A stretch of 64,000 nt of DNA. It comes from Symbiodinium natans. Lineage: Eukaryota > Sar > Dinophyceae > Suessiales > Symbiodiniaceae. The notes under the pieces are model-generated. The model ran no database searches, was not told the origin of the DNA, and was given only the letters and a program-made list of their open reading frames with translations. This document shows, one piece after another, positions 33,561-45,175 of this stretch (its first letter is position 1; each line of letters begins with the position of its first letter). Position numbers and translations under genes: made by a program. The DNA lies in contig CAJNDS010000066.1 in assembly GCA_905221605.1 (NCBI GenBank), positions 1-64,000 of the forward strand, read 5' to 3'.

Positions 33561-34548
33561 AAACGCTGAATAAGGCTTCGCTGAGCAAAAAGAGAACTGA
33601 AATAACCGTGACAGTGCTTGATTTTGACGATTATGAATTAACCCACACAAGAAACAACATTTGCCTGAGCATCCTACACAAGCGTATTCTTGGGAGCAAT
33701 GTTTGCTATCGCGTCGCGATCGCTTAGCCTCATAGGAGGCAAGGGTTTGCTTGAGGGCTTCATCCCAAGGCAAGACGCCTCATTGCCTGGGTGTCCCACT
33801 TACCAAAGTCGCGCTCAACCAATACAACTCACGTGCCAAGCGCAGAGCGCAACACTCCGACACCGAGAGAAGGCACGAAGCAACCGAGAGAATCCCAACG
33901 TCCACCTCCATCGACACCTGACCAAGATCCTCACACACGAAACCTCAAACATCTGCTCGTGTGAGGAACCTTTTGACAAGGCGATGCCTGCGCACAGTTG
34001 GGGGGTGTGCCAGGCAGGCAGCCCCCGGCAACATGCCACCCACTCGCACAGAGAGGTCACACCGCTAAGAATGACGCATTGGATTCTCGGAAACGGCGGC
34101 CGGCCTTCACCATAGTACGTATACCGGCCTCGCCAGCGCCACGCCAGGGCGGGCGGCATAAATTTGCTGTGAAATTCGCTCCGCAATATCGGGCACACAC
34201 ACACAACACACACCAGCAGCAAGTCGCAAAACTCCAGCGCAGGACACATAAAGTGTCGGGCGACGTTGCGTGAGTTACGCGACCGTTCGCAGGAGCACTG
34301 GCCGCATTCCAAGCCACCCCGGTACAAGCGAGCCACCGCCAAAAACAAACTCGCGTGCCAAGCGCATGGAGAGCACTACACTCAGCCATGCCCACGAACG
34401 AGCACTCAGATACTCCCAAAAACTCCCAAGCCGGCTGGATGCTCGGGGGACCAAGTCCCCTAGTACCTCCCCCGGGTTCCACACCCACCCTGTAAGCCCC
34501 CAACTCAATCAGATAATCAACTGCAAGCCCGGGGGCGTCCCTCAACCT
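33561..34548. other. No supported gene
   Basis: Mixed-composition sequence after the minisatellite. I see one short ACAC run near 34197 and no exon with convincing composition. Confidence 0.4.
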
Positions 34549-34669
34549 CTGAAAGAAGATGTCACAACTTGCCCGAGCTGCTTGTGGGGCGCATGGTCGG
34601 TGAAAACCGCCAGTGCATCAGTGTACCTCTTCCGACGGGCAATGGACATCGAGATGGTTTTGGCATTCC
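34549..34669 (-). CDS. Exon-like segment, unrecognised
   Basis: After a CCAGG acceptor context the minus strand reads AKTISMSIARRKRYTDA, then VFTDHAPHKQLGQVVTSSF. The composition is protein-like. No family is recognised and splice sites are uncertain. Confidence 0.35.
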
Positions 34670-34950
34670 CCTGGATTCCGCTGGATTGCATTGGACCCCA
34701 GAGGCATTGCATTGGTGGTGCCATTTCCCCCCGACACGCCTCCTTTATGGAATTTATGTCGTCGGATACTTCAGCGACGCCTTCCAGGTCCCTGAATGAT
34801 ATAACCCAATGTAACCCGAAACAAACTGAAACCGGACCATGCCCTGCACCTCAGAGACCCCAAGCCCGAATGACCTGAAACCGTTGAAGCAAAGAACGGG
34901 ACGCCCTGTTCCCCGCCACAGCACCCAAATGGGGCACGGCTTTGGTACAC

Positions 34951-35066
34951 CGCGCTCCCCCGTGCCACCGCGGATGGAAGCAATGAACTGCGCCGCCTCT
35001 TCGGACAAAGGGTCTGGGAGTATTTTAGTGCTTTTGCGGGGAAAGAAGGCCCGTGGCCCATCCCAT
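34951..35066 (-). CDS. Exon-like segment, unrecognised
   Basis: The minus strand, after a GCTGAG acceptor, reads FFPRKSTKILPDPLSEEAAQ then FIASIRGGTGERG before a GT donor. The frame is open over 116 bases and the composition is protein-like. It could belong with the segment at 34.6 kb. Confidence 0.4.
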
Positions 35067-36445
35067 CTCAGCGATGTCTGCTTACTCTTGACAGGACATG
35101 ACCAAAGTCAGAGTCAGAGCCAGGGATTACAGTGCATCATGGCATCATGCACCGCAAATCCCCAGAACTCGGAAAAAATTGGGCGCAAGATGGAGTCGCT
35201 TAAAGGCACAGCACGCCGAGCAAGAGCACACCTTGACGTACAGGCCGCGGTGCTGATTGGCGACCTGAGGTGTTGGACATGCGGTCGAAACAGACCCCCC
35301 GCGCAGTGCGAGGGAGATGAGGGAGAGCGGGAGAGAGGGAGCATAGAATATGCTGCGGCGATTGCCGCAGCCACTTTATTCAACGAACAGCGCTTGAAAC
35401 ACAACCGCTCACAAACCCTGCAGCTCCAGCGAAAGGAGCGCCCCTAATTCCTAACCTGCCGACCACTCAAACCCCACCTGGAACCTGAAACTTCACAATG
35501 GTGTTTGCAAACGCGGTCGCCCGAACCAGGGTCTCTCCTCCCTTGGCAGGGCTTTCTTGGCCTGGCCTTCACGCAGCGCTGGGCGCCCCTTTTGTGGCAC
35601 TCCTGCAATGTCAAGGGGAGGAAAGCACGCGAAAAGGAGAGCAGGGAAGCAACCGTTCAGCAGCCTTCAACAGCCTTCAACAGCGTTCAACCCGGCAAGC
35701 CCATGTGGCAAAAGGCCATGCAAGGCCACATTAGCAACACCGGAGCTGTCCTGCAGGGCAGCATTGTACCTGCGCCAGGGCTCACAATGAGGCTCACAAG
35801 CATGACATCTGGCCTCCTCAAAGCTCCTCAAAGCTGCCAACGTTGGTCTTTTTTGCTGGCGCACTCAGGCGTGTCCTCCTCCATGTTAGAGAGGCTGCTG
35901 GTGTAATCCTACGCAAGGACGGGGCGGTCGGAGAGAAGAGCTACCTCGAAGCATCCCAAAACCTGAACAGTGATGACTTTGAAAGGACCTGCTTCTGCTC
36001 GTTGAACTGCATCATCGTCACCTCAGCGCCATTTGCGTGCCCCCCAGTTGCGCGTTATAGTTTATGGCCCTCCTGACTTATCAACTGCCACAATCGACAA
36101 ATCCAACACATTGAGTAAACAGACACTTGGACGAAGCCTGTTGAAACGGTCTGTCATCTAGTGACTTGTTCTTGCTGCACTCTTCTCAGGGATGTGAGGC
36201 TTAAGGTTGGGATAAGGTTTAGGGGAGAGGTTTGGGGTTTGGAGAGGAGGGGGGCGGGGGGGTTCCGTGCAGGCGGGATACCTTCGAGACCATAGATACT
36301 CTCTCTCTCCTTGGCCAGGGACCAGCGAATCACTGGGATCGCGGCCATACTCCGGCTCATGCCCATCATCATGTCCTAGGCAAGGCGCTCTACAAAGAAA
36401 GCAGCCGGCACCTAAACAATGTCGCTGAAGTCTGGAAAGCTTCGC
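35067..36445. other. No supported gene
   Basis: Several short open frames exist on both strands but none shows a recognisable motif or a clear pair of splice sites. A CTTCAACAG direct repeat lies at 35666-35690. Confidence 0.35.
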
Positions 36446-36740
36446 TCACAGTAGAGCCACTAGAAAGTAAACTCTCTCGACCTCTGAGGGACCCTCCGGC
36501 GCGGGCATCACCACTTCGTCCGGCTCGCTGCCCACACGCCGCCGCTTGGCGTCCTCAGCACCCAAGACCCAGGACGGAAGAAAAGGATCTGCTGCAAGTC
36601 CCAGGTGTGAGACAGTCAGTGCGAGAGCAGTCTCACGAGCTGGGGGTTTCCTTCTTGGAGGTGTGGGAGATGGACTCCCAGACTCGACAAAAGGCGGCGC
36701 AAACTGAACCTGAGGAGCTCGGTTCTCGGCAGTGCTCTCC
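36446..36740 (-). CDS. Exon-like segment rich in Pro and acidic residues, unrecognised
   Basis: The minus strand stays open and includes AADPFLPSWVLGAEDAKRRR followed by VGSEPDEVVMPAPEGPSEVE. It looks like a disordered region of a larger protein. The plus strand is also open here, so the strand choice rests on composition and on the strand of the recognised genes. Confidence 0.35.
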
Positions 36741-37344
36741 ATGGCGGAAAAACGGAGCTGGCAGCAACGGCAACGTGTCGGCACTCGTTTTTCAGATGAT
36801 TCTTGGGGGGCCTTGCCTGTGTTTGCATAGCTTGCATTGGCTTGCATGTCTTGATCTTCAGCGGCTGGGGTAGCGACGCAAACGCGAGTCGAAGCAGAGT
36901 GCAAAGCTGCAGAAGCCCAAATACACTCCAAAAACTTTCAGAATCTTCCAACCTGAAGCCTCGAACCTCAAAGCCCCAAACCGTATGCAAACGTTTGGCG
37001 CTCTTCACCCACTCAGTCATCCAGGTCAATGCTGGCAGGGGCGCAGCTCAAACGCTGCGCAAAGGCACCTGCGCAAGCGTGAAGCCAAAGTTCCGGAGTG
37101 TCTCTCCGTGTCTCTCCGTGTCTCTCCGTGTCTCTCCCATTCTTTCCCCCAGCCCTCCTACTGAAAGAAAAAGAACGATGCCACGATGTTACGAGCCTGA
37201 AGCAGAGGCACCGCCCGTTGGAGCCGACCTGCACAACGGCCCCAAATCCGGAAGCTGGAGCGACCAAACGGCCCCAAAAAAATAAGCGCAGTGCCGAAGT
37301 TTGCAAGTCAACTCTTGGCCGGAAAACAACGGCACTCGGACTGT

Positions 37345-37506
37345 AAACATGGCGCCACTTGGCCGCAGGCATGGGCTTCTTCGCCCACTCCCCCGCTTCG
37401 AACTCCGCGGGCCTGCAGAGGTCTTGGGGGGCTGAGTTACTGAGTTTGTCCCGGAATCTCGCGGCCTCTTCCTCGTCTCCGCGCGCGGCTCCTTCGCTGC
37501 CGGCCA
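37345..37506 (-). CDS. Exon-like segment, unrecognised
   Basis: After a TTCAAG acceptor the minus strand reads GDEEEAARFRDKLSNSAPQD, then PAEFEAGEWAKKPMPAAKW before a GT. The charged composition is protein-like; no family is recognised. Confidence 0.4.
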
Positions 37507-38389
37507 CTTGAAATGGAGGTTTGAGGGCTCGGGTTTGGAGTTTCAGGGTCGCTTGGAGGTTTCGTGGGAGTCTGAAGCCGCGCCTCGCAGGGAGCTTCTC
37601 AGGACTTTGGGTTTCAGGCTTGAGTGTCCAGTATAGGGGAAAGCTTGGCTTCAGGGTCTCACTGGTATGCAGACGCCAAGACTTGCAAAGCAGTTGCATG
37701 TTATGCTCATTATACGAACCTTCAAACTATGTAGGCAATCTAGGCACCGCCGGTTTATGGAAACCAATGGAAACCCTCTTGGATCAGCGGTGCGAGGACG
37801 AGATGCCAAGATGCCAAGAGAAGCGCGCGGCCTCATGTTTCGCGTGCGCCCGGAGAGGCGGCTCAGCCATTCCGCCCAAGAGAGCCTCCAGAGCATGCGT
37901 ACAGCATTGGGAGCTGAAGGCTCGAAAGGTGCGAATGCTCTTTTGTGTGACATATGTGAAGTCTCAGCACCAAAAGGCTGGGGGCGAAGGCTGGGGCAGA
38001 GAAGGCTCGGGGAGAAGGTGAGCCCGGAGCATCTGCAGCGGCGTCGGCGCTGCCAAAGGTCTGGAGGGCCTCGCAATGTCTCGACTCAAAAAAACGGTCA
38101 CGACCACAATCGCGCTTCCTTTTTCCGATACCTTTGTGCACCCTGAAAGCATGCGGTAGGCATCAGCCTGCCAGCCGAGAGCGCCTACACTGGCCCTTAG
38201 CCCTACAAGGTGTGCGACAGCACCCCAAAAAAGAAACACCCGCCTTCTCTGCCTCCTCAAAGCTGCATCCGGCAAGCTCCTGAGTTTTTGTACGTGGGCA
38301 GAACTCGCACTTACGTTTCCCAATGCTGCCCATGCACATTCTCAACAACAACCCTGAGTCCTTTAGTCCAACATCTGAAACGCCGTTTC

Positions 38390-39530
38390 AACCTCTCAAG
38401 CCCAAACTCTCCCTGCTCTCGGTCTCCCAGGCTGGGCCTGCAACGCTCGTGCCTGTGGCGATGCCTGCCCCAGAAACCCTTCGCACATCGAAAACCACTT
38501 CACGCGCAAAGCAGTATTTTTTAGACGCGATTTGGGCTGCCGAGCTATGGTCGAGCTTCATGCGGTAGGTGGGGCCTAGCAACATAACGAAGATTGCAGT
38601 TTGCGTGGAGGAGCTTCAGGCTTCGCTCCGCTACCTGATCTGCCCTCTTTCCGACCTGGTCTCCTAGCGATTTGCAATCTTGTTCAATCACGTTGCGGTC
38701 AATCAGAAGCGTTACGGCGACCACGGACCCAAAGGCAAGAATGCGAGAACATGGCACAATGGCATCCCACACATAGCCAGAATCAAAGGTATTCTAGCAT
38801 CGCCAATCACAGGTGCAGCATCCCGAAATCACTGATGTCACAGCATTCCACTTGAACGATGGTCTAACGATACCGTAGTCGAGCTACCGATCATGGGCAA
38901 GAGGCGTCCTTCATGTTCCATCCCAAAAATCTGGATCCCAGAGCCTCCCATAACTCTTGGCCCCAAAACCCCCTTTCGGACAACGAAGTTCAGAGATCGG
39001 CGGGTACCTGCGACGAGCTTGAAGACGAGCTGCCCTGCCACACGTCAAATAAGGTCCAAACACTAGTCAGCAGATGCGATATCTTGGTCTTTTTGGTTGA
39101 GGCTTCCCAGATCTTCCCAGCAAAGCTGGTGTTCATGATTCGTGGCATGGATTGTGAACTCAAAAAGCTTGATGGGTGCCAAGTATCCTACTGGCTTGCT
39201 GGGCACTGCTTGGGGAGATGTCTTCCTTTCATGACCCTGACCAGACCCCCAAAGCCCTGAACCATGCTAAGCCCTACACTCCTGATTGATTGATTGATTG
39301 ATTGATTGCCTGTGGGCGTTCGCTCCTGAAGCCCATGATAGAATGACCCACGTTTACAACACTTCTCGGGATCAACACAAACCTGGCTGGGGGTGTGTCT
39401 CCGGTGAGTTCTCCAGCCCGGGACACAAACTCACGGAATGCTGCATCGATGCCCCCAATCCGAAGGTAAAATGCCAGGGCCATGGTCCTGCTCAGCCAAG
39501 CAGGCAAAGCAAACCTTCTACGATCAAATA
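38390..39530 (-). CDS. Cluster of exon-like segments, unrecognised gene
   Basis: Four minus-strand segments look coding: 39380-39530 with SRTMALAFYLRIGGIDAAF, 38850-39040 with GQLVFKLVAG and NFVVRKGVLGPRV, 38560-38710 with KSLGDQVGKRADQVAERSLK, and 38400-38580 with YRMKLDHSSAAQIASKKY. None matches a family I know, and the joins between them are not resolved. They lie downstream of the terminal exon at 39,776 and so would belong to a different gene. A GATT tetramer run sits at 39284-39308. Confidence 0.35.
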
Positions 39531-39775
39531 AGCTTGCCACCCGATTGGACTCGGGCACATTTCGGCACGTCCCATCCATATGATCCTGGCTAGAACTCCG
39601 GGCCTCGCCCCCTGGCTTCTGCAGACGGCTTTGCCGCAGCGCCTTTGCTGTGTGATTTCGTTCCACACGGGTTCCCGTGGCGTGAACCGGGTTGAAGCAA
39701 GTTGAAGCCCTTCAGGGGATACTCGCATGCAAGCACGTGCTGTGAGGTCGTGGAGGAATCGGCTTGCGGGCTAAA

Positions 39776-39926
39776 CTACAAAGCGGCCTCCTGCAGCTGT
39801 TCATACTCGTCATCGCTGTCCTCCGCCACCTCTCTGGAAGAAGTCTTCTGGGGGAACATGGAATCTCGGATTTTCTGCTTTGAGGCTTCTGTGCTCCAGT
39901 TGCAGTTGGTCACTTGCACCTCCTCC
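39776..39926 (-). CDS. Terminal exon of an unrecognised gene, acidic C-terminus
   Basis: The minus strand reads EEVQVTNCNWSTEASKQKIR, then DSMFPQKTSSREVAEDSDDE and YEQLQEAAL, then a TAG stop at 39776-39778. The 151 bases are open in one frame, and an acidic tail directly before the stop is typical of a genuine C-terminus. The acceptor is probably CCAAG at 39927-39930. Confidence 0.6.
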
Positions 39927-39999
39927 CTTGGACACTCTTTTGGTCGCTACATCTCTATCTCGAATCGAGCCGCTGCGTGCTCGCCCCAGCTACCCCAGC

Positions 40000-40371
40000 T
40001 GACCCAGCTGCCCCAGCTCCCGACCAATGCAGATTCCACCGTAGACGCCCCACAAACGAGCAGACGGAGGCTGCCAGTCTCCGAATGCCGATGCAGCATG
40101 AGTTCAGGCATCCTAAATCGTACCGTCCCTGGGACCACTGAAACTCTTGAATCTGCTGATGGCTGCAAAAAATTTGTAAAGCTCGGGCCAGTCCTGCATC
40201 CCAGACCCTGAAGCCTAATCCTCCCCTAAGCATCCACAGGGACTCGGAGAACGAGTGAGACGCCTCCACAAAGCGCTGCGTGACGGGCGCCTGGACTGAG
40301 GCTTGGGTTGGGAGATCGGGCTGTAGGGCCTGTAGAATCTGTGGGAACGGAGAATTAGAGACATGGATCAT
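40000..40371 (-). CDS. Exon-like segments upstream of the 39,776 stop
   Basis: 40030-40145 reads RFRMPELMLHRHSETGSLRL then LVCGASTVESALVG; 40250-40345 reads QILQALQPD and QRFVEASHSFSESL. Both are protein-like and may belong to the gene that ends at 39,776. A CAGCTGxCC repeat at 39985-40020 marks an intron or linker. Confidence 0.4.
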
Positions 40372-41269
40372 GCACTAAGTTGCATCACGATGTTGTTGGG
40401 AAGCACAGGTGACCGAGTTCAGTGTCAACTGTGAAGTCCTACTGCTACAACTCTTAACCCAAAGCCACCTCATCATCATCGCACACGTCGCCCACCCGCC
40501 GCAGGCCGTCGTTGGGCTGGCAAGCCAGGATCTAACCATTTCAGCGAAGAAACACAGAGCACCAATCCCCCTGCTCCTCGGTACGTGTCAGCATGGACCT
40601 TGTTACAATGGTACTAGTACTGCCGCAAGTCAATTCAAGTCGATGCGCAACTAAACGTCCAAGGACCTGAGCGCGTGTCAAACCAACATGTTATCATATC
40701 CCCACTTTTTGGCACGTATCCGCCATTAGGGCCCTCCCTCTTCCGAACAGGTAACATGGATCAAACATGGCCACAGCACCCAGCGCGAGGGTGGATGCCA
40801 CGGAGGTGCAAAGTCGCAGCAGATGTGCAGGGCCTGGGGGCTTCGCCCTCCCCCCCTTCCCCTCCCCTTCGCCCCCTTCGCCCCCTTCGCCCCCTTCCCT
40901 GCTTGTCCCTCCCAGGCCCTCCAAACATCCTCCTCTGCCCACGCGCGCCTGTCGGCGGTCCACAGGGCCAGAGAAGGCACTCTTCTCGAAGGCCGCAGCA
41001 CTCACCCACACGGTGCCTCGCTGGCCTCATGGGTCAGGCTGCTGGGGCTGATGCTGTACAAGAGTTAATCCTGACTCCCGAAATCCACAAAAGCAAGGCT
41101 GCCGGCTGCTGTAGGAGATGGTCATCGATGCCCCGCACTCCTGCGCGAAGAGTGCGAAGCCCAAGACTTCTAGGTACCGAGGAAGAGATTGCTCGGTGCA
41201 GTTCTGGAAATTCCGAAATTCTGATGACCATCCTGAGTCGATCCGTCTGGATTACAACTTACAGTTGTG

Positions 41270-41400
41270 AAGCGGAGGCGCCTGGCAAAACTCCCGCACG
41301 GCGTGCCTGGCATGCGGCGGGGGCTGCGTGGGGCAGCAGCGGGCCGCTGAGGGTGCGATGTCTTTTGGAAGTTGAACATTCTCATTGAACATTCTCAATA
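41270..41400 (-). CDS. Exon-like segment with a good GT donor
   Basis: The minus strand reads NVQLPKDIAPSAARCCPTQP, then ARHAVREFCQAPPLHN, and stops at GTAAGT, a textbook 5' splice site. The product is not recognised. Confidence 0.4.
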
Positions 41401-42239
41401 TGTTGACTGGAGCGCATACGGTGGGGGCCCGTGTTGGCCGGCACCTACCAGTAGCGAACGCGGTAGCGAACGGCTTGCCTATCCGGCAAATCTCCTCATC
41501 TCTCAAGACACGGGGTGCCAGGACAAGGATTGTCTAGCCGACAAATGCTGCTCTAACTGAAGCAAGAAACCACGCAACAGAACCGTGACAGGACTATTCG
41601 GAACCACGACAAGAAGGCAGGCAAAAGCATGACAGCTTTTCCGGGCTTGGAGGCCCCGAGACAGAAAACAACCGGAAGACCAAATTTTGAAGGTTTCAGA
41701 TCACAGAACTTGGATAATCTGGTCTCCCGTGCGCTTGGCTGGGCACGGCAAACGACTCGGCAAACGACCGGGTTTCTGGTCCTTCCCCCGCCCAACCCCT
41801 TGACGGACCATCGCACTTGTGACCACATGTTCACTTGACATATCCACGACGAGCTTTGCATGAGGCGCCCGCTGCAGCGGAGGTGTGTGCGTACCATTGT
41901 TCTTACTGCGAGACATGGAGTGAGTGAGTGAGTAAGTGAGTGAGTGAGTGAGTGCGTGCGTGCAAAGTGAGTGTCGAATCAGCAAGCACATGATCCTGCA
42001 AACAACTGCATCACGAAGCTTTGACCGGCAACTCTCATTTTCAGTCGCTATGAGCGCCAGTGGTGCAGCTTCAGGTTCTCCTTTCCAGCGAAGGCGGATG
42101 TCAGGAGGGCAAGGAAGGTCAGGTTCAGTGGCCGGGTTCAGGGTCACCGCCGGCTCTGGCGCTTCTGTGAGATTTGGAGAACTTGGACTTCTTGACGAAG
42201 CACCCGCTTTTCACCCGCTTTTCGCTAGAAAACCCTGAA

Positions 42240-42465
42240 CCTCCCTGAGCTCCCGCTCAAAAGACTTCCTCACACCGGGAACAGTCCACTCTCTGCTCAC
42301 GCCCAGACTCCCCGCCTCCGAGGGGCCAGCCGTCGCACAGCGTGGAAGGCGGCGGCGGAGCGGCTCCGAGGGGTGCTCCAGCAGCGCCTCGAAGGTGCGG
42401 TGGTTTGACGGCTTCTTCTGCAGCACCCCTTGCTCCCTGTACCTCCCAACTATGTAACTGCACAT
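42240..42465 (-). CDS. Exon-like segment, unrecognised
   Basis: The minus strand reads YIVGRYREQGVLQKKPSNHR then TFEALLEHPSEPLRRRL and later RKSFERELREVQGFL. Composition is protein-like over about 75 codons; boundaries are uncertain. Confidence 0.4.
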
Positions 42466-43986
42466 GAGACTTTCGAGATTCTTTCACCCGCAGCCGCTGT
42501 GACATCCAAACCCCAAACCTCGCCACCAACATGTCAAACACATCAAAAAACTCTCACCTTTGTGTTGAATTGCCCAACCCTCGTGCATCGCGTTGGCAGC
42601 AGGCCTCCAAGACATCGTACTCGCGCGACATCACACGCTTCCTTGGAGGGTGCAGCCCACAAGTTGCAGGCCCCAACACAAGACTGCTCTGCAAGCGGCC
42701 GCTTTATGGGTTAGAGGCTCCGAGTTCACAGAGTTTGAGGTTGGATCAGCGAATTCGCCCCCATTTGTCAGTGCCAAGTCCTTCGTGGCGACCATCTGGG
42801 GGAAAGGGAAAGCTCGTAACTAACCAAAGCAAAGCATGCTTTTAATGGAGATTATGTTTGCGCGGTCGGATGGCCACATGCTTAGGGCGAGAGTCCGTGT
42901 TTGGCCTTGGTGAGGCAAGATTCTTCCTGGCTCACTGGCCCGATAAGTACCAAAAGTGCGACGGTGTGCATTGGAGGAACGTTGTCGGGGCATGTGTCCT
43001 AACAACTTGGATCCATTCTGTGAGTACAGTTTAGAAGCTTGATCAGTCAATCGTTAGGGCTTACCGCTGCTGAGGGCTTCCAGCACTGGGCGGGAGGCTC
43101 TGTGCTCGAGCCTTACTGGCTCTCCTGATAGCCTAAACCGGCCTAAACTTCTAAACCGCAATGCTTGGCGGATGTAGGTTCATGTAGATCTTGGCGGTCC
43201 CAGGAGCAGCTCGTCAATCAGCAACGGCTGCGAACAGAGGCCCGATCGCTGCCTTATAATGAGCTGAGCGAAATCACCCCCAAACTTGTCCAGGTTTTGG
43301 AACAAGATACAACAAGATACAACACGAGCCGTAGTGCCAGGGACAGCCAGGCTGCTGCCCGCGGGAGTTGTAGCGCTTGAGACGGGCACGAGAAGGGAAG
43401 GGCCTGATTGCAGCTCCACGGCGTATGCAGATAGAAGCTTCCGTGTTTTGAGAAAGGTTTACAAAAACAACAACGGATTCAGGCTGAAGGTTTGAGATTC
43501 TGAGCTGAAGACATCTAGTTTCATAGTAGGTTTCGCTTGGTGTTGGCACCCACTGATGAACCTGAATCTCGAAGTTGCTATTTCACATTTTGTTGAGGCA
43601 CAAGGACTGCAACAGGCAATACCAACCCAGCCTGTCCTACACCCTCAACACTGCATACTTGTGCCAAGGCACCCCAGGCCCAAGAAATGGGCCACGCGCT
43701 CGTATGTCTTGTGATGGTGGAGCTCCTCCTCCGGGCTGTTGGCTCTTGGCAGAACATGTAAGGTTCAGGCGCTGCTTGTTTTCTCTCGAACCTCGAGCCC
43801 TAAGACTCGACGCAACTCGCCGTAACCCTTCCAGGACGCAGAATTCTGCGGTTCACAAGTAGGCAAAAGCAGCGCCCAGCTTTGCTTTGAAATCCGTTTA
43901 ATCCCAATAAGCGCCAATAAGCTCCAAGCAGTCTCGCACCTGAAAGGATTTGGGAATCACGCTTGCGCCTGGGCCCTTATGCCAAC

Positions 43987-44570
43987 TTATGCCAACTGTT
44001 TTGACAAGGTCCCCTTGGGCTTCGGTGGTTTCAGGCTTTCGAGAGTGCCCTTCTCGTCCTCAAACATGGGCCCCCTATTAACGGAAATTTTGCTCAAAAG
44101 GATGCTCTCTCGGGGGATGATCTCTCTTGCTGTCTTGCTCTCCTTCTCCACGACAAGCAGGCGATGGCCAAAGGTGCTCTTGATGGAGGCCAGCGCGGCT
44201 CCGAAGTACAGGTACCTCGTCGCTCTGTCTTTCTTTGTGGAAGGTCTCTTCCGTGGGGGCTTCTTTGAAAGGGGCGGCAAGGCTAGTCACACTCAGAAGA
44301 GCAGAGAACGGCCATAGCCAAGCCCCCCAGACTGCTGAAGGCGGGGAGCCCACGCTTGTCCTCCAACTTCCGCAGCAGCAGCTCCTTCTTCTTGCTTCGT
44401 TCAGGGTTTGTGATGCGAGGGTTTCCGCTTGGGGATTGAGGTTCCAGAAATTGAGAAGTCTGGGGCCAAGCTTTGTGACATGCAGGGCAGTGCTCATCAG
44501 TGCTCTCATCGTGTAAGCAGCACAGCTTCGCCTGGAGATCTGCTTCGTCCAGCTCGTTCTCCAAGTGCAA
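43987..44570 (-). CDS. 3' part of an unrecognised gene with a DEHCPACHKAW segment
   Basis: 44283-44570 reads LHLENELDEADLQAKLCCLH, then DESTDEHCPACHKAW and KKKELLLRKLEDKRGLPAF; a donor must lie before the TAG at 44283. 43987-44215 follows a GACGAG acceptor and reads YLYFGAALASIKSTFGHRLL, VVEKESKTAREIIPRES and so on to KGTLSKQLA and a TAA stop at 43987-43989. Both pieces have clear protein-like composition. The Cys/His cluster might bind zinc. No family is recognised. Confidence 0.55.
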
Positions 44571-44819
44571 CTTCCTGTGGGGAAGGTAAACGACATTGTG
44601 GCTTCAAACTTCAGACGCTTAGCTTTGCACAGGTTTCAGCGCCTCTTCAGGAGACGCGACTGCGGAAAACACAAGCCCAACCAACTTCTCCCAGGTGAAT
44701 CTGGACACTAAGGCGGTTGGACGCCTTTCCAGGTGTCGTAGTAGGTCGTTGGTGTGACTTTGGGCGGGAGTTTCACAGAATGGGCGAGAATCTATTTTGT
44801 ACCTTGTCTAGTTCGCGTC

Positions 44820-45175
44820 TTGTCTTTTTGTTTAGGGCTTCCTATAAAGAGACAGAGGAGATACTGTCCTTTCTTTTTTCCCGACTTGCTAAATGATGCT
44901 ATCCATCTAGCTATCATTGTTTATGTATCTATGTTCGTCTTTCTTTCTTTTGCTATCTGTCTTTCTTTATTATTTCCTTTCTTTCGTTCTTTCGCTCTGT
45001 CGTTCTGCGCCTCTATTTCCCCGATGCTATATTGGGAAATCTGGTTTCTTCGGTATTCAATCGGAAAGCTATATTCCGCTATGTTCAATAAAGTCTATAT
45101 GTTCATACGAAAACTCTGCTCCCTCCAACCCCTATTTCCTGTGTACTTTAACAGGAAGACTAAAGAATGTTTCGG
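44820..45175. repeat. Pyrimidine-rich dispersed repeat
   Basis: TTTCTTTCGTTCTTTCGC-like sequence followed by AACAGGAAGACT resembles the ends of the fold-back element at 19.76 kb and the stretch at 18.4-18.9 kb. The plus-strand frame of hydrophobic residues here reflects T/C richness. Confidence 0.5.
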
